Notes under the pieces: generated by a model
What the model saw: only the letters and a program-made list of their open reading frames with translations
Told to the model about the DNA's origin: nothing
Databases searched by the model: none
In this document: positions 45,736-57,311 of the stretch, piece after piece
Layout of the letters: every line of letters starts with the position of its first letter
Numbering within the stretch: the stretch's first letter is position 1
Program-made: the position numbers and the translations under genes
Source of the DNA: Pomphorhynchus laevis
Taxonomy: Eukaryota; Acanthocephala; Palaeacanthocephala; Echinorhynchida; Pomphorhynchidae
Assembly (NCBI GenBank): GCA_012934845.2
Contig: WNNJ02002388.1
Coordinates: 62,001-126,000, forward strand
Direction: 5' to 3'
Length of the DNA stretch: 64,000 bases

Positions 45736-46932
45736 CTAGCAGAAACTAGGAGAGAGAAAGTTGCCCTTCTCACTCCCAGCCCTACCAGGAGAAGACACTT
45801 GCCCACCGGCATTATCTTCATCTCCCTTTGAGGCCAACAACTCCCAGCATATATCATCTTTCTTTGCCAACTTCAAGGAAGCCAACTTTTGTTTAGAAGA
45901 TGATCTCTTCTTAGAACGGGGGGATCTCTTTGAAGAGGTAAGAATCGTCGATGGAGGAGAACGGGACTCCTCGAATTTCGCTATCAGATGGTTCGTTAAG
46001 GCTCGAATCTCGTCTTTATATGTCTGTAGTCTTGCGTCAACAATTTTGAAAATGTCGGTGTCCGACATACCATAACCGTTTGAATTGGATAAGCTGGCAG
46101 CGGCAAAGTGGGCCGGTTTGACCGGTGCCCCACAATGCCTTAATTTGTATTCTTTGAAGATAGGACATCTTCTAGACCAGGCCGGGTGCTGACCACCACA
46201 ATTGGAACACAGAGGGGGGAGAGAACATTTCCCCTCATGGACTTCGGAAGAGCTGCAAACCCCACACGTATGGGGCCTAGTACAGTTCGAGGACCAGTGC
46301 CCCCAGAGGTGGCACCCATTGCAATGGGGGTATGTTAAGTCATCAGCATCTACGATATTGAAAGAAAGATTGTACCCCAGAAAGGGGTTACATTTGCTTT
46401 TAGCCAGACATTCCGCCTGATCGACTGCGGTAGAACAGAATGCTATTGGTATAGCCTGGCCTTTCTTGCCCAGGATTGGGCGAATATTATGAATTTTGAA
46501 CTCAGATGTGAGAGCAATGATATCTTCCTCCGTTGCGAAGGGCGGAAAATTATTAATTTTCAAAGTCGCCTGAATAGGCCTGTAAGTAGTTGACCCAAAT
46601 TCTTTTAAGTGTGTTTCGAAAAATTCTAGGTACGATGCTGCCAGATCTGGAGAGCTGAAAGAAACCCGGATTTCGGAATCTAAATATTTTATCGAATTAA
46701 ATAGAATTCTCTTCTTATAAGAGCTTGTAAACTCTCTCAGAAAAATATTGAAAAGATTCTTCCTTTCAAATGGTTGAAGAAGTCTGGTTATTACCAGATT
46801 CATCACTTTAGGCACAGTAGGGAGTTCTCCATCCGTGCTTGAGATTAAAAAATTAGACGAAATAGGACTAACCTTGTTTTCTTTGGCTTGAAAATTCGAT
46901 GTTACATTGGAAATACCTGAGTTCCGTTCCAT
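45736..46932 (-). CDS. LINE ORF1: gag-like protein with three zinc knuckles
   Basis: 398 codons from ATG. The N-terminal two thirds contain an RNA-recognition-like region (VMNLVITRLLQPFERKN; LKINNFPPFATEEDI). Three knuckles follow: CNGCHLWGHWSSNC, CGVCSSSEVHEGKC and CSNCGGQHPAWSRRC, the arrangement found in I/Jockey/R1-group ORF1 proteins. A basic tail (SSKRSPRSKKRSSSKQK) precedes the stop. The expected role is packaging of element RNA into a ribonucleoprotein. The start is the first ATG after upstream stops. Confidence 0.85.
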   Translation of the reverse strand: MERNSGISNVTSNFQAKENKVSPISSNFLISSTDGELPTVPKVMNLVITRLLQPFERKNLFNIFLREFTSSYKKRILFNSIKYLDSEIRVSFSSPDLAASYLEFFETHLKEFGSTTYRPIQATLKINNFPPFATEEDIIALTSEFKIHNIRPILGKKGQAIPIAFCSTAVDQAECLAKSKCNPFLGYNLSFNIVDADDLTYPHCNGCHLWGHWSSNCTRPHTCGVCSSSEVHEGKCSLPPLCSNCGGQHPAWSRRCPIFKEYKLRHCGAPVKPAHFAAASLSNSNGYGMSDTDIFKIVDARLQTYKDEIRALTNHLIAKFEESRSPPSTILTSSKRSPRSKKRSSSKQKLASLKLAKKDDICWELLASKGDEDNAGGQVSSPGRAGSEKGNFLSPSFC

Positions 46933-46990
46933 ATTAGCTTGATTTTGTAAGTTGTTTGAAGCACCGATGGTAAATTTTTCTACAATTTTT

Positions 46991-47380
46991 TCTGTATCGT
47001 TTAATTTTTATTTATGCTATGTTTTAATAAGGAGCACATTATATCAATTGATCCGCTGCGCAATGTAAAATGTACAACTTAAAAAGTTTTTTTTACGTGG
47101 CAAATGATGCCTGCGCATGCTTACATGACCACGAAAAAATCTAAATCAAGTGTCGAGAAGGTGGGTACAGAGGCGGTATTTGAATGTAATAACGAATATA
47201 GCGCGGCGAACGTCGAGAGGACAATAAACCAGATGTTCCAACCCATATTATTACTAATAGCAAGTTTATTTTTTCTGACTAACTTGGCAGTTGCTTTCTG
47301 CCAGATCATTGTTCGCTATATTTTTGATTGTAACTGTGCATTGTTATGTTCCTTATAATGATCGCAGTAGTGATAATCAT
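46991..47380. other. Flank or 5' leader of the I/Jockey LINE
   Basis: GC-richer than the AT background (for example TAGCGCGGCGAACGTCGAGA). Short frames on both strands, no known domain. Could be the LINE 5' untranslated region and promoter. Confidence 0.3.
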
Positions 47381-47589
47381 AAGGAACATGATTAACTTGA
47401 TTAACATGATTAACTTGATTTAAATTATAGAAAATCTAAAAACAATTATTAATTTTATTATTTAATTATTAAATTTTGATTTAGCATTATAATTGTTTAT
47501 TTTATAATTATATTAAATACTTAGACTCAGTTAGCTGTTTTGATTTTGATTTGGATCAATTCAATCAGTAGTAGTGAAAATTTAACAGC

Positions 47590-48365
47590 TTAAACACAAG
47601 GACGTTAATGGGAGGACGTAAGAAGACCAATTGTGCCCAACTAAGTACAGTGCTCTACACACAATTGCAGCGTCTGGACCACAATCTCCTGGGACAGGAG
47701 ATTGTGGTCCAGACGTTAATGGGAGGACGTAGGAAGACAGCTACGACCGATACAAGCTGTCCAAAACTACAAATACAGTGCTCAACACGGCTGCAGCATC
47801 TGGATCACAATCGCATGCGACAACAGTAAGTCTAAAGAATACTTCCTATTTGGATTTTGTGCCAACTAGCTAATCCGAAATATCTCCCCTCAGCACATAT
47901 CAACCTCCAACACGTCCAAATCAAACTACCCTCGTCATTTCTGAGGTCCTTTATCCACCCACTAATCATGCAATCATATACACTTCTCACTCCCGGCACC
48001 CCGTCCCGTCCCTCCTGTCACGTTTCTCAATAACTTACATCCATCAATCAAAATCATCTCTACCAACCTCCACTATCATTCCACTCGTAACCTTTCATCA
48101 CATCTCTGACCACCCTCTATATTATCTTTATCCTCTATGTCGCCCGCTGTCAAACCTACTCCCGTCATATATTTAACTGCCATCTCTCCTATCGTGATCT
48201 CACCCACTCGCGTCACTAGTCCTCCTTTACGGAAACGCTTTCATTCTCGTGATCGTTGCGTTATCGTCACTAATATCACTTATCTCCACAAACACGTCTC
48301 TACCACGATGTCTACGATTTCAGATTTATCCTCTCGTCTCTTGTTCTTGCGGATAAACGATTATT
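47590..48365 (+). mobile_element. CR1/L2-like LINE, internally deleted ORF1-endonuclease remnant
   Basis: 47604-47830 holds a duplicated ORF1 segment (MGGRKKTNCAQLS and MGGRRKTATTDTSCP, about 110 bp apart). 47850-47880 resembles the CGFCA zinc block of the 36.9-kb LINE. Around 48040-48130 ISTNLHYHSTRNLSSHISDH looks like the end of the endonuclease. It is C/T-rich in codon use like the 38-40 kb LINE. Many frame changes. Confidence 0.5.
47671..47715. repeat. Perfect hairpin, 21-bp arms, 3-nt loop
   Basis: The left arm starts CGTCTGGACCACAATCTCCT, the loop is GGA, and the right arm is the exact complement. It lies between two direct repeats of ACGTTAATGGGAGGACGTA (47604 and 47714). Confidence 0.9.
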
Positions 48366-48535
48366 TTTCAATATTATCAATATTTTCAATATTATATTAT
48401 TTTATAATAATATAATATTATTATAATATATAATATAATATTATTATAATATATATTATAATAATATATTATATGTTATTGTATTATATTAATATATATT
48501 ATATATTAATATAATATATAATAATTTAATATTCG
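48366..48535. repeat. AT-only palindromic low-complexity tract
   Basis: Iterated TATAATAATATT-type sequence, self-complementary. No other content. Confidence 0.8.
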
Positions 48536-48828
48536 ATCAAATTATTATCCATAATTTAATTTAACTAAGATTTAATATAAAATCTAAGAAAATAAACACA
48601 TCGTGTTTACTGAATGGCATATAGTTAATGGCAATTAATAAATGACATGTAGTTTTGTGTATGTGTTGAAGTTAATTAATTTTCAAATAAATAAATTTGA
48701 TTTATTCTAATCATCCTAACGTATATAACACTGCAATATCAGGATATACTTTATTAATAACGAATTCTTGCTTTTATGTTGATTTTATCTCAATGATACA
48801 CAAGCTAAATAATTTTATCATCTATTTT

Positions 48829-49092
48829 AGTTTTCATCTCTTAATTTTTTAAGAGATGGAAAAGTCGTATCATGTCCTCGCCGCCTCACTCGCCTGGAAT
48901 CAACTCCCTCTCGACGTCAGTCGCGCTCCCTCCTTTATCACATCCAAACACTTCCTCCGTTCACACCTTCTCGACACATGATTTACATTTTTGTTTTGTT
49001 GTGGTCATGTAAGCGTGCGCTGGCACACATTTGCACGTTAAAATAAATCTTATTTTTGGTTTTCATCTCTTAATATTTTAAGAGATGAAAAA
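48829..49092 (+). mobile_element. CR1/L2-like LINE 3' end flanked by a palindromic direct repeat
   Basis: Codes for ASLAWNQLPLDVSRAPSFIT and HFLRSHLLDT, the C-terminal end of CR1/L2-group RTs, then a tail ending CACGTTAAAATAAATCTTAT. It is bounded by two near-identical 33-bp copies of GTTTTCATCTCTTAAT...AAGAGATG (48830-48862, 49059-49091), each itself a palindrome. They look like target-site duplications of about 30 bp. Confidence 0.65.
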
Positions 49093-49099
49093 AATTAAG

Positions 49100-49799
49100 C
49101 TTTAATGCTAAATTATAAAATTGTTTATACAAATTTATTTCTTTATTTTGCAGTTATATTTTATAAGGTTGGTGCTCTAGGGGAGCACGAGCTGTGTACA
49201 AGTCTTTTCACTTCACGAGAATATTTTTACACCAAATATTTTTATCAAATATTTGTTTGATACAAATATTTGATAAGCATACAAATATTGACAGTAAAAA
49301 AGTTTAAGATCTAATATATATACAATCTAGACATACATACAACAACTGAGATATAAAATCTACGATTAATCGGCAATCCGATTAATTGTCATACCTTCCG
49401 GCTTTTTAAACTTATCATCTCAGTTAAAATCAATTGCAATTACTTTAAAGCATCTTCAATGCCCTAATATAAGCGGAATTTTCAATCAGATCGAAGAAAT
49501 AGCTTAAACACACACTACTTATACAAGATTAATATACACAATTTACAGCATTACAGCAAAGGAATTTAATTCGCGAATTTGAAATTAACCTGAGGAAATC
49601 GCAAGCTAGACAGTCAAATTCGTCACAGCAAATCTAGAATCAACCGGCGGCTTGCTCACGCTCGCCGACTCTACGACGCTTGGCAATTACAAACTTACTT
49701 ACAATGTTACCAAACACAATGGCTGACGATGGGCAAGATCAAAATGATATTATCGTTTTTTAATAAAACCTTTTTTATTATTATGATATTATCAGAGGT
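49100..49799. other. AT-rich spacer
   Basis: No gene. A small GTGCTC/GAGCAC hairpin occurs at about 49171-49190 and short ATTTGTTTGATACAAAT palindromes at about 49240-49275. Confidence 0.35.
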
Positions 49800-52700
49800 A
49801 AGCGGCCCTGTCGCATCTGCCAGAGGGACATCGCTTTAACAACTAATGGATGATTCCGCTTTCATAATCTAAGAGGTTCAAGGTGTCCAGGTTCGGGCGA
49901 AGGATTCGGCTGTTTCGACTATGCGTCCAAGGTCCAACCAAATGAAGCCACCACAGAGGTCATAACTCCAACATTAGCAATTCCAAGCGCTCGAGTCGAA
50001 ACTTCGAACCGTCTATCATGACTTCAATCATGTTGGCGTAAGGAATCATTACTGTGCCAATATCAAACATGCACTGCAGATCAAAGATGTCAGTTCATGG
50101 ACAAAGTTGCTGCTCTTCGTAAAATCATGCTTCAGTGGCCCAATGTCCACAACATGCAAAGGTCGATATAAGCTCGAGAAGTACATTTGTGACTCAATAA
50201 GAGCCTAAGCGACAACCGCCTTAACCGATGTGCTATCCATGATACAAACGCCACACAAATATGCAAACCGTCAACTAAACGGCAATTCAGAAATTGCTTG
50301 TATCAACCTGGCCAAGCATGGAAATTACGATAAAGCACACCAGGGTTTGGTTTCAGGAGGAATGGTCAGCCCATCTACACAAGAACGGACAACACTGCAA
50401 ATACCACATCCCCTGACGTACAACATCTGGCGGGATCAGCCACTATCCTCACATAATCTTATAGAATGACTTTCAAACAATCCGATTTAGTCTATATATG
50501 TAGGCTGCGAGACCGTCATTGCCGCGGTCAACTCCTTTCTTTCAGCGTCGGAAAAAGGTTGCCTGGGGCTAAGACCGGAGCATATCCAGGACATGTTACA
50601 AGCAAATAGCGGCGGTTCGCTAGCAGAAAACCTGACGCACCTTGTCGACCACCTTCTGGCGAGACTAGCGCCCTCTGAAGTGGCGCCTTACATAGCCGGC
50701 GCGAACTTGATCGCACTTCCCAAAAAGGACGGGGGTATAAGACCAATTGCCGTTGGCGAAACTCTACGCCGTATCTGCTCGAAATGCATGCCTCCAACTC
50801 CGCAAACGTTTAGCTGGTCTCCTATAAATAACACAACTAGGGTAGCAACCCCAAACGCAGTGGAAAGGATCGTTCACAACGTCCAACGAATAAACAAGCA
50901 TCACGTCAACGACGACAACTAAGGCTGGGCAAAGATCGATATTTCAAATACCTTCAACTCATTGTCCAGAGCGCACTTACGAGCGGCGGTCCGAGAGAAC
51001 GTCCCGGAGCTCTTGCCATGGTTTGACTTTTCATACAAGTGCAAGGCACCCCTTCGTTTTGGCCCGCAGGACCCTCTCAATTCATGTGAAGGAGTCCAGC
51101 AGGGTGTCTCGTTAGACCCGTTCCATCTCTCGTTGGCCATTAAGAAAACGATTGAACACGTTTCTCATATCCCTGGAATAAACCTCAACATGTGGTACCT
51201 GGACGATGGCATAGTCGGCGGGACGCCTTCGGCAATCGCATCCGCACTCGGCTGGCTAGACACGAGTTTCAAGGCGATTAAATTGTTACTAAACTGACGA
51301 AAGACAGAGGTCATCGGCACGCCTGAAGCCATAAGCTCTTGCTTGGCACTATCCGAGGTGGTTTCGGAGAACACCTCTGGAAACATGCATTTGTTAGGCA
51401 TACCCATCGGTGACAAGTCCTTCATAGAAACCCACCTGACAAACGAGATTCTGCCACCGCTAATCCAGACAATCGATGCAGTAGCCAAGCTGCCAGACCC
51501 TCAAGTCGGATACCTCCTACTCAAACACTGCGCTTCCTCGTCCAGGATAAACCACCTTCTCCGTTCAGTTGATCCAAGGATTACAAAAACGTTTTGTCAG
51601 TCATTCGACAGACAAATCGCCAGCGCCTTTCAGAAAATATGCGCATGTCAACTATACGAAGCAGCGAAATCACAGATGACACTCCCGATCCGTCTGGGTG
51701 GATTTGGTCTAAGATGCAATGCGGCGCATTCCAGAGCGCATTTATACATAGCGTGATGCAGGTCGGAGAAGAATACAGTCTGGATCCTACACTTTTTCCT
51801 GGCTATTCAGAGGCGTTAGCCACTCTTAGAACCACAGTGTTGTCTCACGTCATACCGTCTACGGAGGGTGGTCAATCATCAACATCACGCCTGATTGAAA
51901 ATCTCGCCTCGACACAGCCGATACAATCATCTAGCGAAATGGATTGTGCCCGACTACATGCAGTGTCGTGTCCAAAAGCTGGGCTTGGCTTAGTGATGTA
52001 CCAAATGCGGCATCTGGAACGGAATTAGCACCCCACAATTCTGTATTCTAGTCCGCATGTGGCTTGGGATTCCTTTACACGAAAAGGATTATAGATGCGG
52101 CCGCTGCATGCGCATAGCTGATAAGGAAGGCATACACTCGCTAACTTGCCAATACGGGGGTTACCAAGGACTGCAGCATTGTGCTATTCGTGACGTGGTA
52201 TTCGCAGCCGCACAATCAGCCCGGATGGATGTAGCTCTGGAAGTGCGAGGTATTATTCCGGACCTACGTGAACGGCCGGCAGACATCCTATTTTATGGGG
52301 ACCCTCTCCATGCAATCGACTTTGCAGTCACTCACCCCCAACAGACGGCATACCGTCGCTCAGCTGCTAACGCACAGCTCGCCGCCGCTACATCGTACGC
52401 GGCTAATGTTAAAGACCGAAAGTACAAGAGCAGGGTCGAAGCAGCTGGGTATATATTCTCAGCCGCTGTTGTGGAGTTGTTTGGGGGATGGAATGAAGAT
52501 GGACATAGGGTCATCAAACGGGTTGCAAATAACATGAGCCGGACAAGCGGAGTCATATACGCTGTGACGATCACGCATTTATACCAGCGCATTTCTATTG
52601 CAATAATGAGAGGCAACGCCAAAGCAATGTTAGCGTCACTTGACCAGATTCCAATATTGACATTTGATGGTGGACACCAGGAAACATGCGAACCCGGGAA

Positions 52701-53022
52701 ACGCCTCCTCGAGCCAGACTCTTGTGCTTCGAGCCGAAGTCTTGATGTGATGGGACAACCGGTTTGCAAAGACAACAACAAAAACCATGCCCCAATGAAT
52801 GAGTACGACGAAATAATCCCCGTGTCATGCCGGACTGAGATAGTGCACCAAATTCCCTATCTACTGCCAATAATCCAGGCCAGCCCGTTTCCTAACATAA
52901 AAATAATGCCTCATCAACCTATCCAAACGATCATGACCATTGAAAAGCCGCGTACGACAAATGCGAAGATCGATATCGATAATGTTGAGTCTTTTCATGA
53001 GCATGAACTAGGTGGTCAGTAA
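49800..53022 (+). mobile_element. Second REL-type LINE, broken, nearly full length
   Basis: An N-terminal zinc-finger remnant (CRICQRDIALTTNG, then RFHNLRGSRCPGSG) at 49.8 kb, a decayed middle with AKHGNYDKAHQGLVSGGMVS, then CLGLRPEHIQDMLQANSGG, IALPKKDGGIRPIAVGETLR, GVQQGVSLDPF, MWYLDDGIVGG (the usual ADD changed to LDD) and LGIPIGDKSF. After a frame change come RCGRC...GIHSLTC (knuckle), ERPADILFYGDP and AIDFAVTHPQQ (endonuclease), then YQRISIAIMRGNAKAM. At least two frame changes and several stops. No CXC motif at its N-terminus. The last frame runs on about 120 codons past the conserved tail. Confidence 0.8.
52057..53022 (+). pseudogene. Zinc knuckle and endonuclease of the second REL-type LINE
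   Basis: 321 codons open. C-x2-C-x10-H-x3-C knuckle (CGRCMRIADKEGIHSLTC), then the two conserved acidic strands PADILF and IDFAV of a PD-(D/E)XK-like fold, a helical region (VELFGGWNEDGHRVIKRVA) and the RGNAKAM tail. The remaining C-terminal stretch (CASSRSLDVMGQPVC to HEHELGGQ) has no counterpart in the elements at 5.8 or 32 kb and may be read-through into the adjacent sequence. Confidence 0.7.
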
Positions 53023-54960
53023 ATAGTAAACGTTCGATGATGAAGCTCGAAGGAGAATCTTCATTAAAAAACGCCGTCAACACTACGATTAGTATAGGAG
53101 GGCCAAAGAGTTACTCCAACACTCCCTAATCGCATCGGCGATGACGTCGGCGATCACATTGACAACAATAAGCCATTAACTGTCGAAACTGACGCATCCG
53201 CGACAACCATAGCCGCATCTCGCAGCCAAAAAGAAATACCCGTAGCCTTTTTCTCTCGGTCGTTGACCAATCCAGAGTCGCGATACTCGGCAATTGAGAA
53301 AAAAACGCATGCCATTGTGGAGTCACTTCGAAAGTGGATACACCGCCTTATCGGACGCTCTTTTACGATTATTACTGATCAAAGGTCCGTATCGTTCATG
53401 CTAAACAACAAGAGCAAGAATCAAATCAAAAATGAGAAGATTAATAGATGGAGCCTCGAACTATCAGAGTTCGAATTTAAGATTATCTACAGACCTGGCA
53501 AACAAAACCACGTTGCGGACACTTAGACGCGAGTCTGCGCAGCAGGGTCTGATCTAGCCTCTCTTAAACAACTACACGTTGATTTGCGCCATCCCGTTAT
53601 ACGACGCTTAACATCATATGTACTAAAAAACAATCTACCGTTTTGATGCGACGACGTAAGACTAACTTGCAATAACTGCTCAGTTTGTTCAGAGATAAAA
53701 CCCCAGTATCCGCATCTAGAAGGATCCCATGTTATAAAGTCGATTCGTCCATTTGAGAGGCTATACATGGACTTCAAAGGTCCTTTGCCAACATCAACAC
53801 AGAGAAATCCTTACCTCCTGGTCGTGGTCGACGAATACAGTCGTTTTCCATTCGGTTTCCCCTGTAAAGACATAAGTTCACAAACAGTGATTAAAAAGAT
53901 TGAACTGCTATTTTCGACGTTCGACACCACGGAGTTTATACATTATGATAACGCAACTTGCTTCAGGTCAACTGAGCTGAAACAATACTTACTATCTGGG
54001 AACATATCCTCAAGTCATTCGTTCCATTCAATTCCAGAGAAAACGAACAAGCGGAACGATTTGTCGGCCAAATTTGGACTACGATACGTCTAGCACTACG
54101 CACCTTCAATCTTAGAATAAAAGACAGGGAGAAAGTCCTACAACACGCTCTCAACTGCAGTCGTAGCTTACTATGTACAGTCACTAACGAATGTCCACAC
54201 AATAGGATTTCCAGATACCGCCAACGATGCATTAAAAAAACCAACTCCCGCAATGGCTGACGCATGCGCAGTCCGTGTTAGTGAAAAACCACAACCGAAC
54301 ATCCAAACATTGTCCTAACTTACTGCCAGCCAAACTAGAAAATATAAATCCTTATTATTCAACAGTCTCATACCCTAACGAACAGCATAGAACAGTCTCG
54401 AATCGCGATGTTGCAAGGTTATTTCAAGAATGCTGCAATAATAGCACACCAATGGATGAACTGAATGAACCAACAATGGAAGGTATTCACGACCCATCAA
54501 TAGAAGACAACCAACAAGGCACGCCAATAGCCTGCAAGGACAATGTCGAAGCAATAGCGGAAGCCGGCCGAAATACACTAACAAGCGAAATAATGAGCGA
54601 TAGCGGTAATGGCAAGACACAGGGAACTTTCTTCAATGGCAACGACAACGATGCAGACGCCAATGGACCGAAGAGACCAGTTAGAGCACGAAAAGCGCCG
54701 AGCTACCTGCATGATTATCTATGACGTGGCAGAATGCGATGAAATTACCTTACAATTTACATTGTAAATCTTAACCCTTAATGTAAACTATTTACACTTA
54801 CTGATTTACTACTTTGTTTTGTAGATATTACTCAATAAAGCTTTTTACAAGCGTATATGTTTACACTACAATTACGTAAGCATACAATCTACAAAATAGA
54901 ACACGCAGCAACTGAGCACTTAAGACAAAGTTTCTTAATTCAAGCTCTATCATACTTACA
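53023..54960 (+). mobile_element. Ty3/gypsy LTR-retrotransposon fossil (partial pol)
   Basis: A fossil LTR element retaining the end of pol: RNase H region, integrase core, and the C-terminal segment of pol, in the usual Ty3/gypsy order. Gag, protease and most of the reverse transcriptase are absent, and no matched pair of LTRs is visible; the AATAAA-containing AT-rich stretch after the coding region may be LTR remnant. It is broken, with roughly half a dozen disruptions, so moderately old. It abuts the REL-type LINE on its left. Confidence 0.75.
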
Positions 54961-55094
54961 AAACTCTTAAAAAAATTCCTTTTTATGTGTTTTTAATAAC
55001 TATGTTGCTTTCATTCGAGTGGCAAATATAGTTGCCACTAGATTGTTAGTATTATTTTGTGATACAAATAAAGGCTTCTTGATTGATTATATAA

Positions 55095-56128
55095 ATAGAT
55101 ATATATAATATAATTTGTTGTTACACCTGCCCTGGGATACCAAATGGTGTACTCGTAAATAAATCACTATGTTTTTCTCATGAGGAGGCATAAACACCAG
55201 GTAGCATCCTATATATCTACATCAAACTAAGAAATATAACCGAATTATTCTCGCAATATTCAAAGTCGCTACGTATACCCAGTCATTTTATGTGCGACGA
55301 CAAACTTCCACAACGGTAGATGCGTTTCGCTCTAACGGATCTCATCAGTACCGTGATTTCAATAATCATCCATAGTCGCCTTAACACACGCTAAAACAGT
55401 GTTTAAAGCTCGAAAAACAGAGCTACCCTTAATCTGAATCATCGGATTGAATTTAGCATAAGTACTGTGCATGGCAGTGCGTATTGCGATTTAACCATGC
55501 ATCAGGCACTAAATACTTTTTAATAGAAATGCTGTATAGCAGGGACACTTTTAAGTGTACAAATATATAAGATATAATTTGTTGTTACACCTGCCCTGGG
55601 ACACCAAATTGTGTACTCGTAAATAAATCACCATGTTTTCCTCACGAGGAGGCATAAACATCAGGCAGCATTCTATATATCCTCATCAGACTAAGAAATA
55701 TAACCGAATTATTCTCGCAATATTCAAAATCGCTACGTATGCCCAGTCATCCTATGTGTGACGACAAACTTCCAAAACGGTATGTGCGTTTCGCTCTAAT
55801 GAAGCTCATCATTACCGTGATTTCAATAATCATCCGTAGTCGCCTTAACACACGCTTAAACAGTGTTTAAAGCTCAAAAAACAGTACTACCCTAAATCTG
55901 AATTATCGGATGAAATTTAGCATAAGCTCTGTGCAAGGCAGTGCGCATTGCACTTTAACCATGCATCAGGCACTAAATTCATTTTAATAGAAATGATGTT
56001 TAACAGGGACACTTTAAAGTGTGCAAATATATAAAACATAATTTGTTGTTACACCTGCCCTGGGACACCAAATGGTGTACTCATAAATAAATCACTATGT
56101 TTTCCTCATGAAGAGGCATAAACACCAT
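55095..56128. repeat. 464-bp tandem repeat, about 2.2 copies
   Basis: TTACACCTGCCCTGGGA occurs at 55121, 55585 and 56049, exactly 464 bp apart. The first two units are full and about 90% alike by eye; the third stops after about 85 bp. No ORF. It resembles the edge of a satellite array. Confidence 0.9.
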
Positions 56129-56144
56129 TCATCATCCTACTGTG

Positions 56145-56471
56145 CTCCGGGAGCTAATAAGCTTCAGTTTCATAATCGTAGATGTTGCCAAAAATCGGAG
56201 TTTGATTACAAGTAGAGCAGACTTCCTTATCACTCCTAGACGAGCTGATGGTAGCCGGCAGCACTCGTCAGTAGGGTGAACTATCAGAAATGTCTATTTA
56301 ATATATCACAAGGCATCCGAAACGACTGATGGTAGTTCACCCTACTGATGAGTGCTGCCAGCTACCATCAGCCCGTCTTATAGTGATAAGGAAGTCTGCT
56401 CTACTTGTAATCAAACTCCGGTTTTTGGCAACATCTACGATTATGAAACTGAAGCTTATTAGCTCCCGGAG
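56145..56471. repeat. Inverted repeat, 139-bp arms, 49-bp spacer
   Basis: Left arm 56145-56283, right arm 56333-56471, only a few mismatches. The outer ends read CTCCGGGAGCTAATAAGCTT and its complement. No ORF. It follows the truncated third 464-bp unit directly, so it may be a foldback element that interrupted the array. Confidence 0.9.
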
Positions 56472-56689
56472 AACAGTTTAACACAGTCAGATATAAAATT
56501 ATAAAAATGTATCCTCCACAGGATCCTGTGAGAAAGCAAGCATAGACAGCAAGTAAATTTCCTGCCGAATAAAATTAGGATGATTCGGAAAGCACATGGT
56601 TAGTTTAAAGAGGCTATGACCATCCTACCACGTTAGCAAATTCTCGGAAATGCCTATGTAATATACCACAAGGCAGCCGAAACGACTGA

Positions 56690-56885
56690 TGTTGCTTGAT
56701 AGACTGGACTTCGATTCACGACTTTCAATCACGATATCACTTCTAGACAACCAATGAGTACCCGGCAACACTCATCAGTAGAATGAAGTACTCACTGGCC
56801 GTTTTATTGCTGTGCGGACCATCCTTAAATACTAGGTAGAGGTTGTTGCTGAATTGTCGTTGCACTCGTTGGATCTTTAATGGAT

Positions 56886-56961
<76 letters not shown>

Positions 56962-57110
56962 AATCGTCAGGAGTTGAAATACTTCCAGCTGGGATCCTCG
57001 CAGGACACATAATGATATTTAATAGGTTGTAGAATTACCAGCAAAAACCAACAAAGTTTTTTAGAACGTTCTAAAAAACTTTGTTGGTTTTTGCTGGTAA
57101 TTCTACAACC

Positions 57111-57144
<34 letters not shown>

Positions 57145-57290
57145 GTAGTGCACAGATGTGCTGAGTAAACAACGGTCCAGGATTTCTTACGAAATACGGC
57201 ATTTATACTAAATGGTGTTGCTTGATAGACTGGACTTCGATTCACGACTTTCAATCACCATGTCACTTCTAGACGACCACTTCAGCATCG
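56690..57290. repeat. Direct repeat flanking an (AT)n tract and palindrome
   Basis: GTTGCTTGATAGACTGGACT and the next 45 bp occur at 56692 and again at 57214. Between them lie the (AT)n tract 56891-56958 and the palindrome 57020-57115. No gene; frames translated across the AT tract are artefacts. Confidence 0.75.
57020..57115. repeat. Perfect 96-bp palindrome without loop
   Basis: Centred on GAACGTTC between 57067 and 57068; each 48-bp arm is the exact complement of the other, and an (AT)n tract follows at once (57111-57141). Such a sequence extrudes readily as a cruciform. Confidence 0.95.
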
Positions 57291-57311
57291 AAATGATGAG
57301 TACGTGGCAAT

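Larger units (their letters stand above)
43170..46990 (-). mobile_element. I/Jockey-group LINE, both ORFs intact
   Basis: Two long open frames on the minus strand, ORF1 (46932 to 45736) and ORF2 (45701 to 43305), 34 nt apart, with no stops or shifts. A tRNA-like sequence begins at the ORF2 stop. A 5' leader probably lies above 46932, with boundary unclear. The open frames in an otherwise decayed landscape imply a young insertion that may still be competent. Confidence 0.85.

Noticed and set aside
45761-46420. Plus-strand ORFs opposite the I/Jockey LINE ORF1
   Set aside because: Antisense shadows of the zinc-knuckle protein.
47104-47358. 84-codon plus-strand and 62-codon minus-strand frames
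   Set aside because: No recognised domain; they lie in the probable 5' leader of the LINE and overlap each other on opposite strands.
49690-49745. Possible further LRR exon ending in GGTAACATT-GTAAGT
   Set aside because: The phase-correct frame shows no LRR pattern, no acceptor is found upstream, and a stop lies just before.
56825-57254. Frames containing long runs of alternating Ile and Tyr
   Set aside because: Translation of (AT)n microsatellites, not genes.
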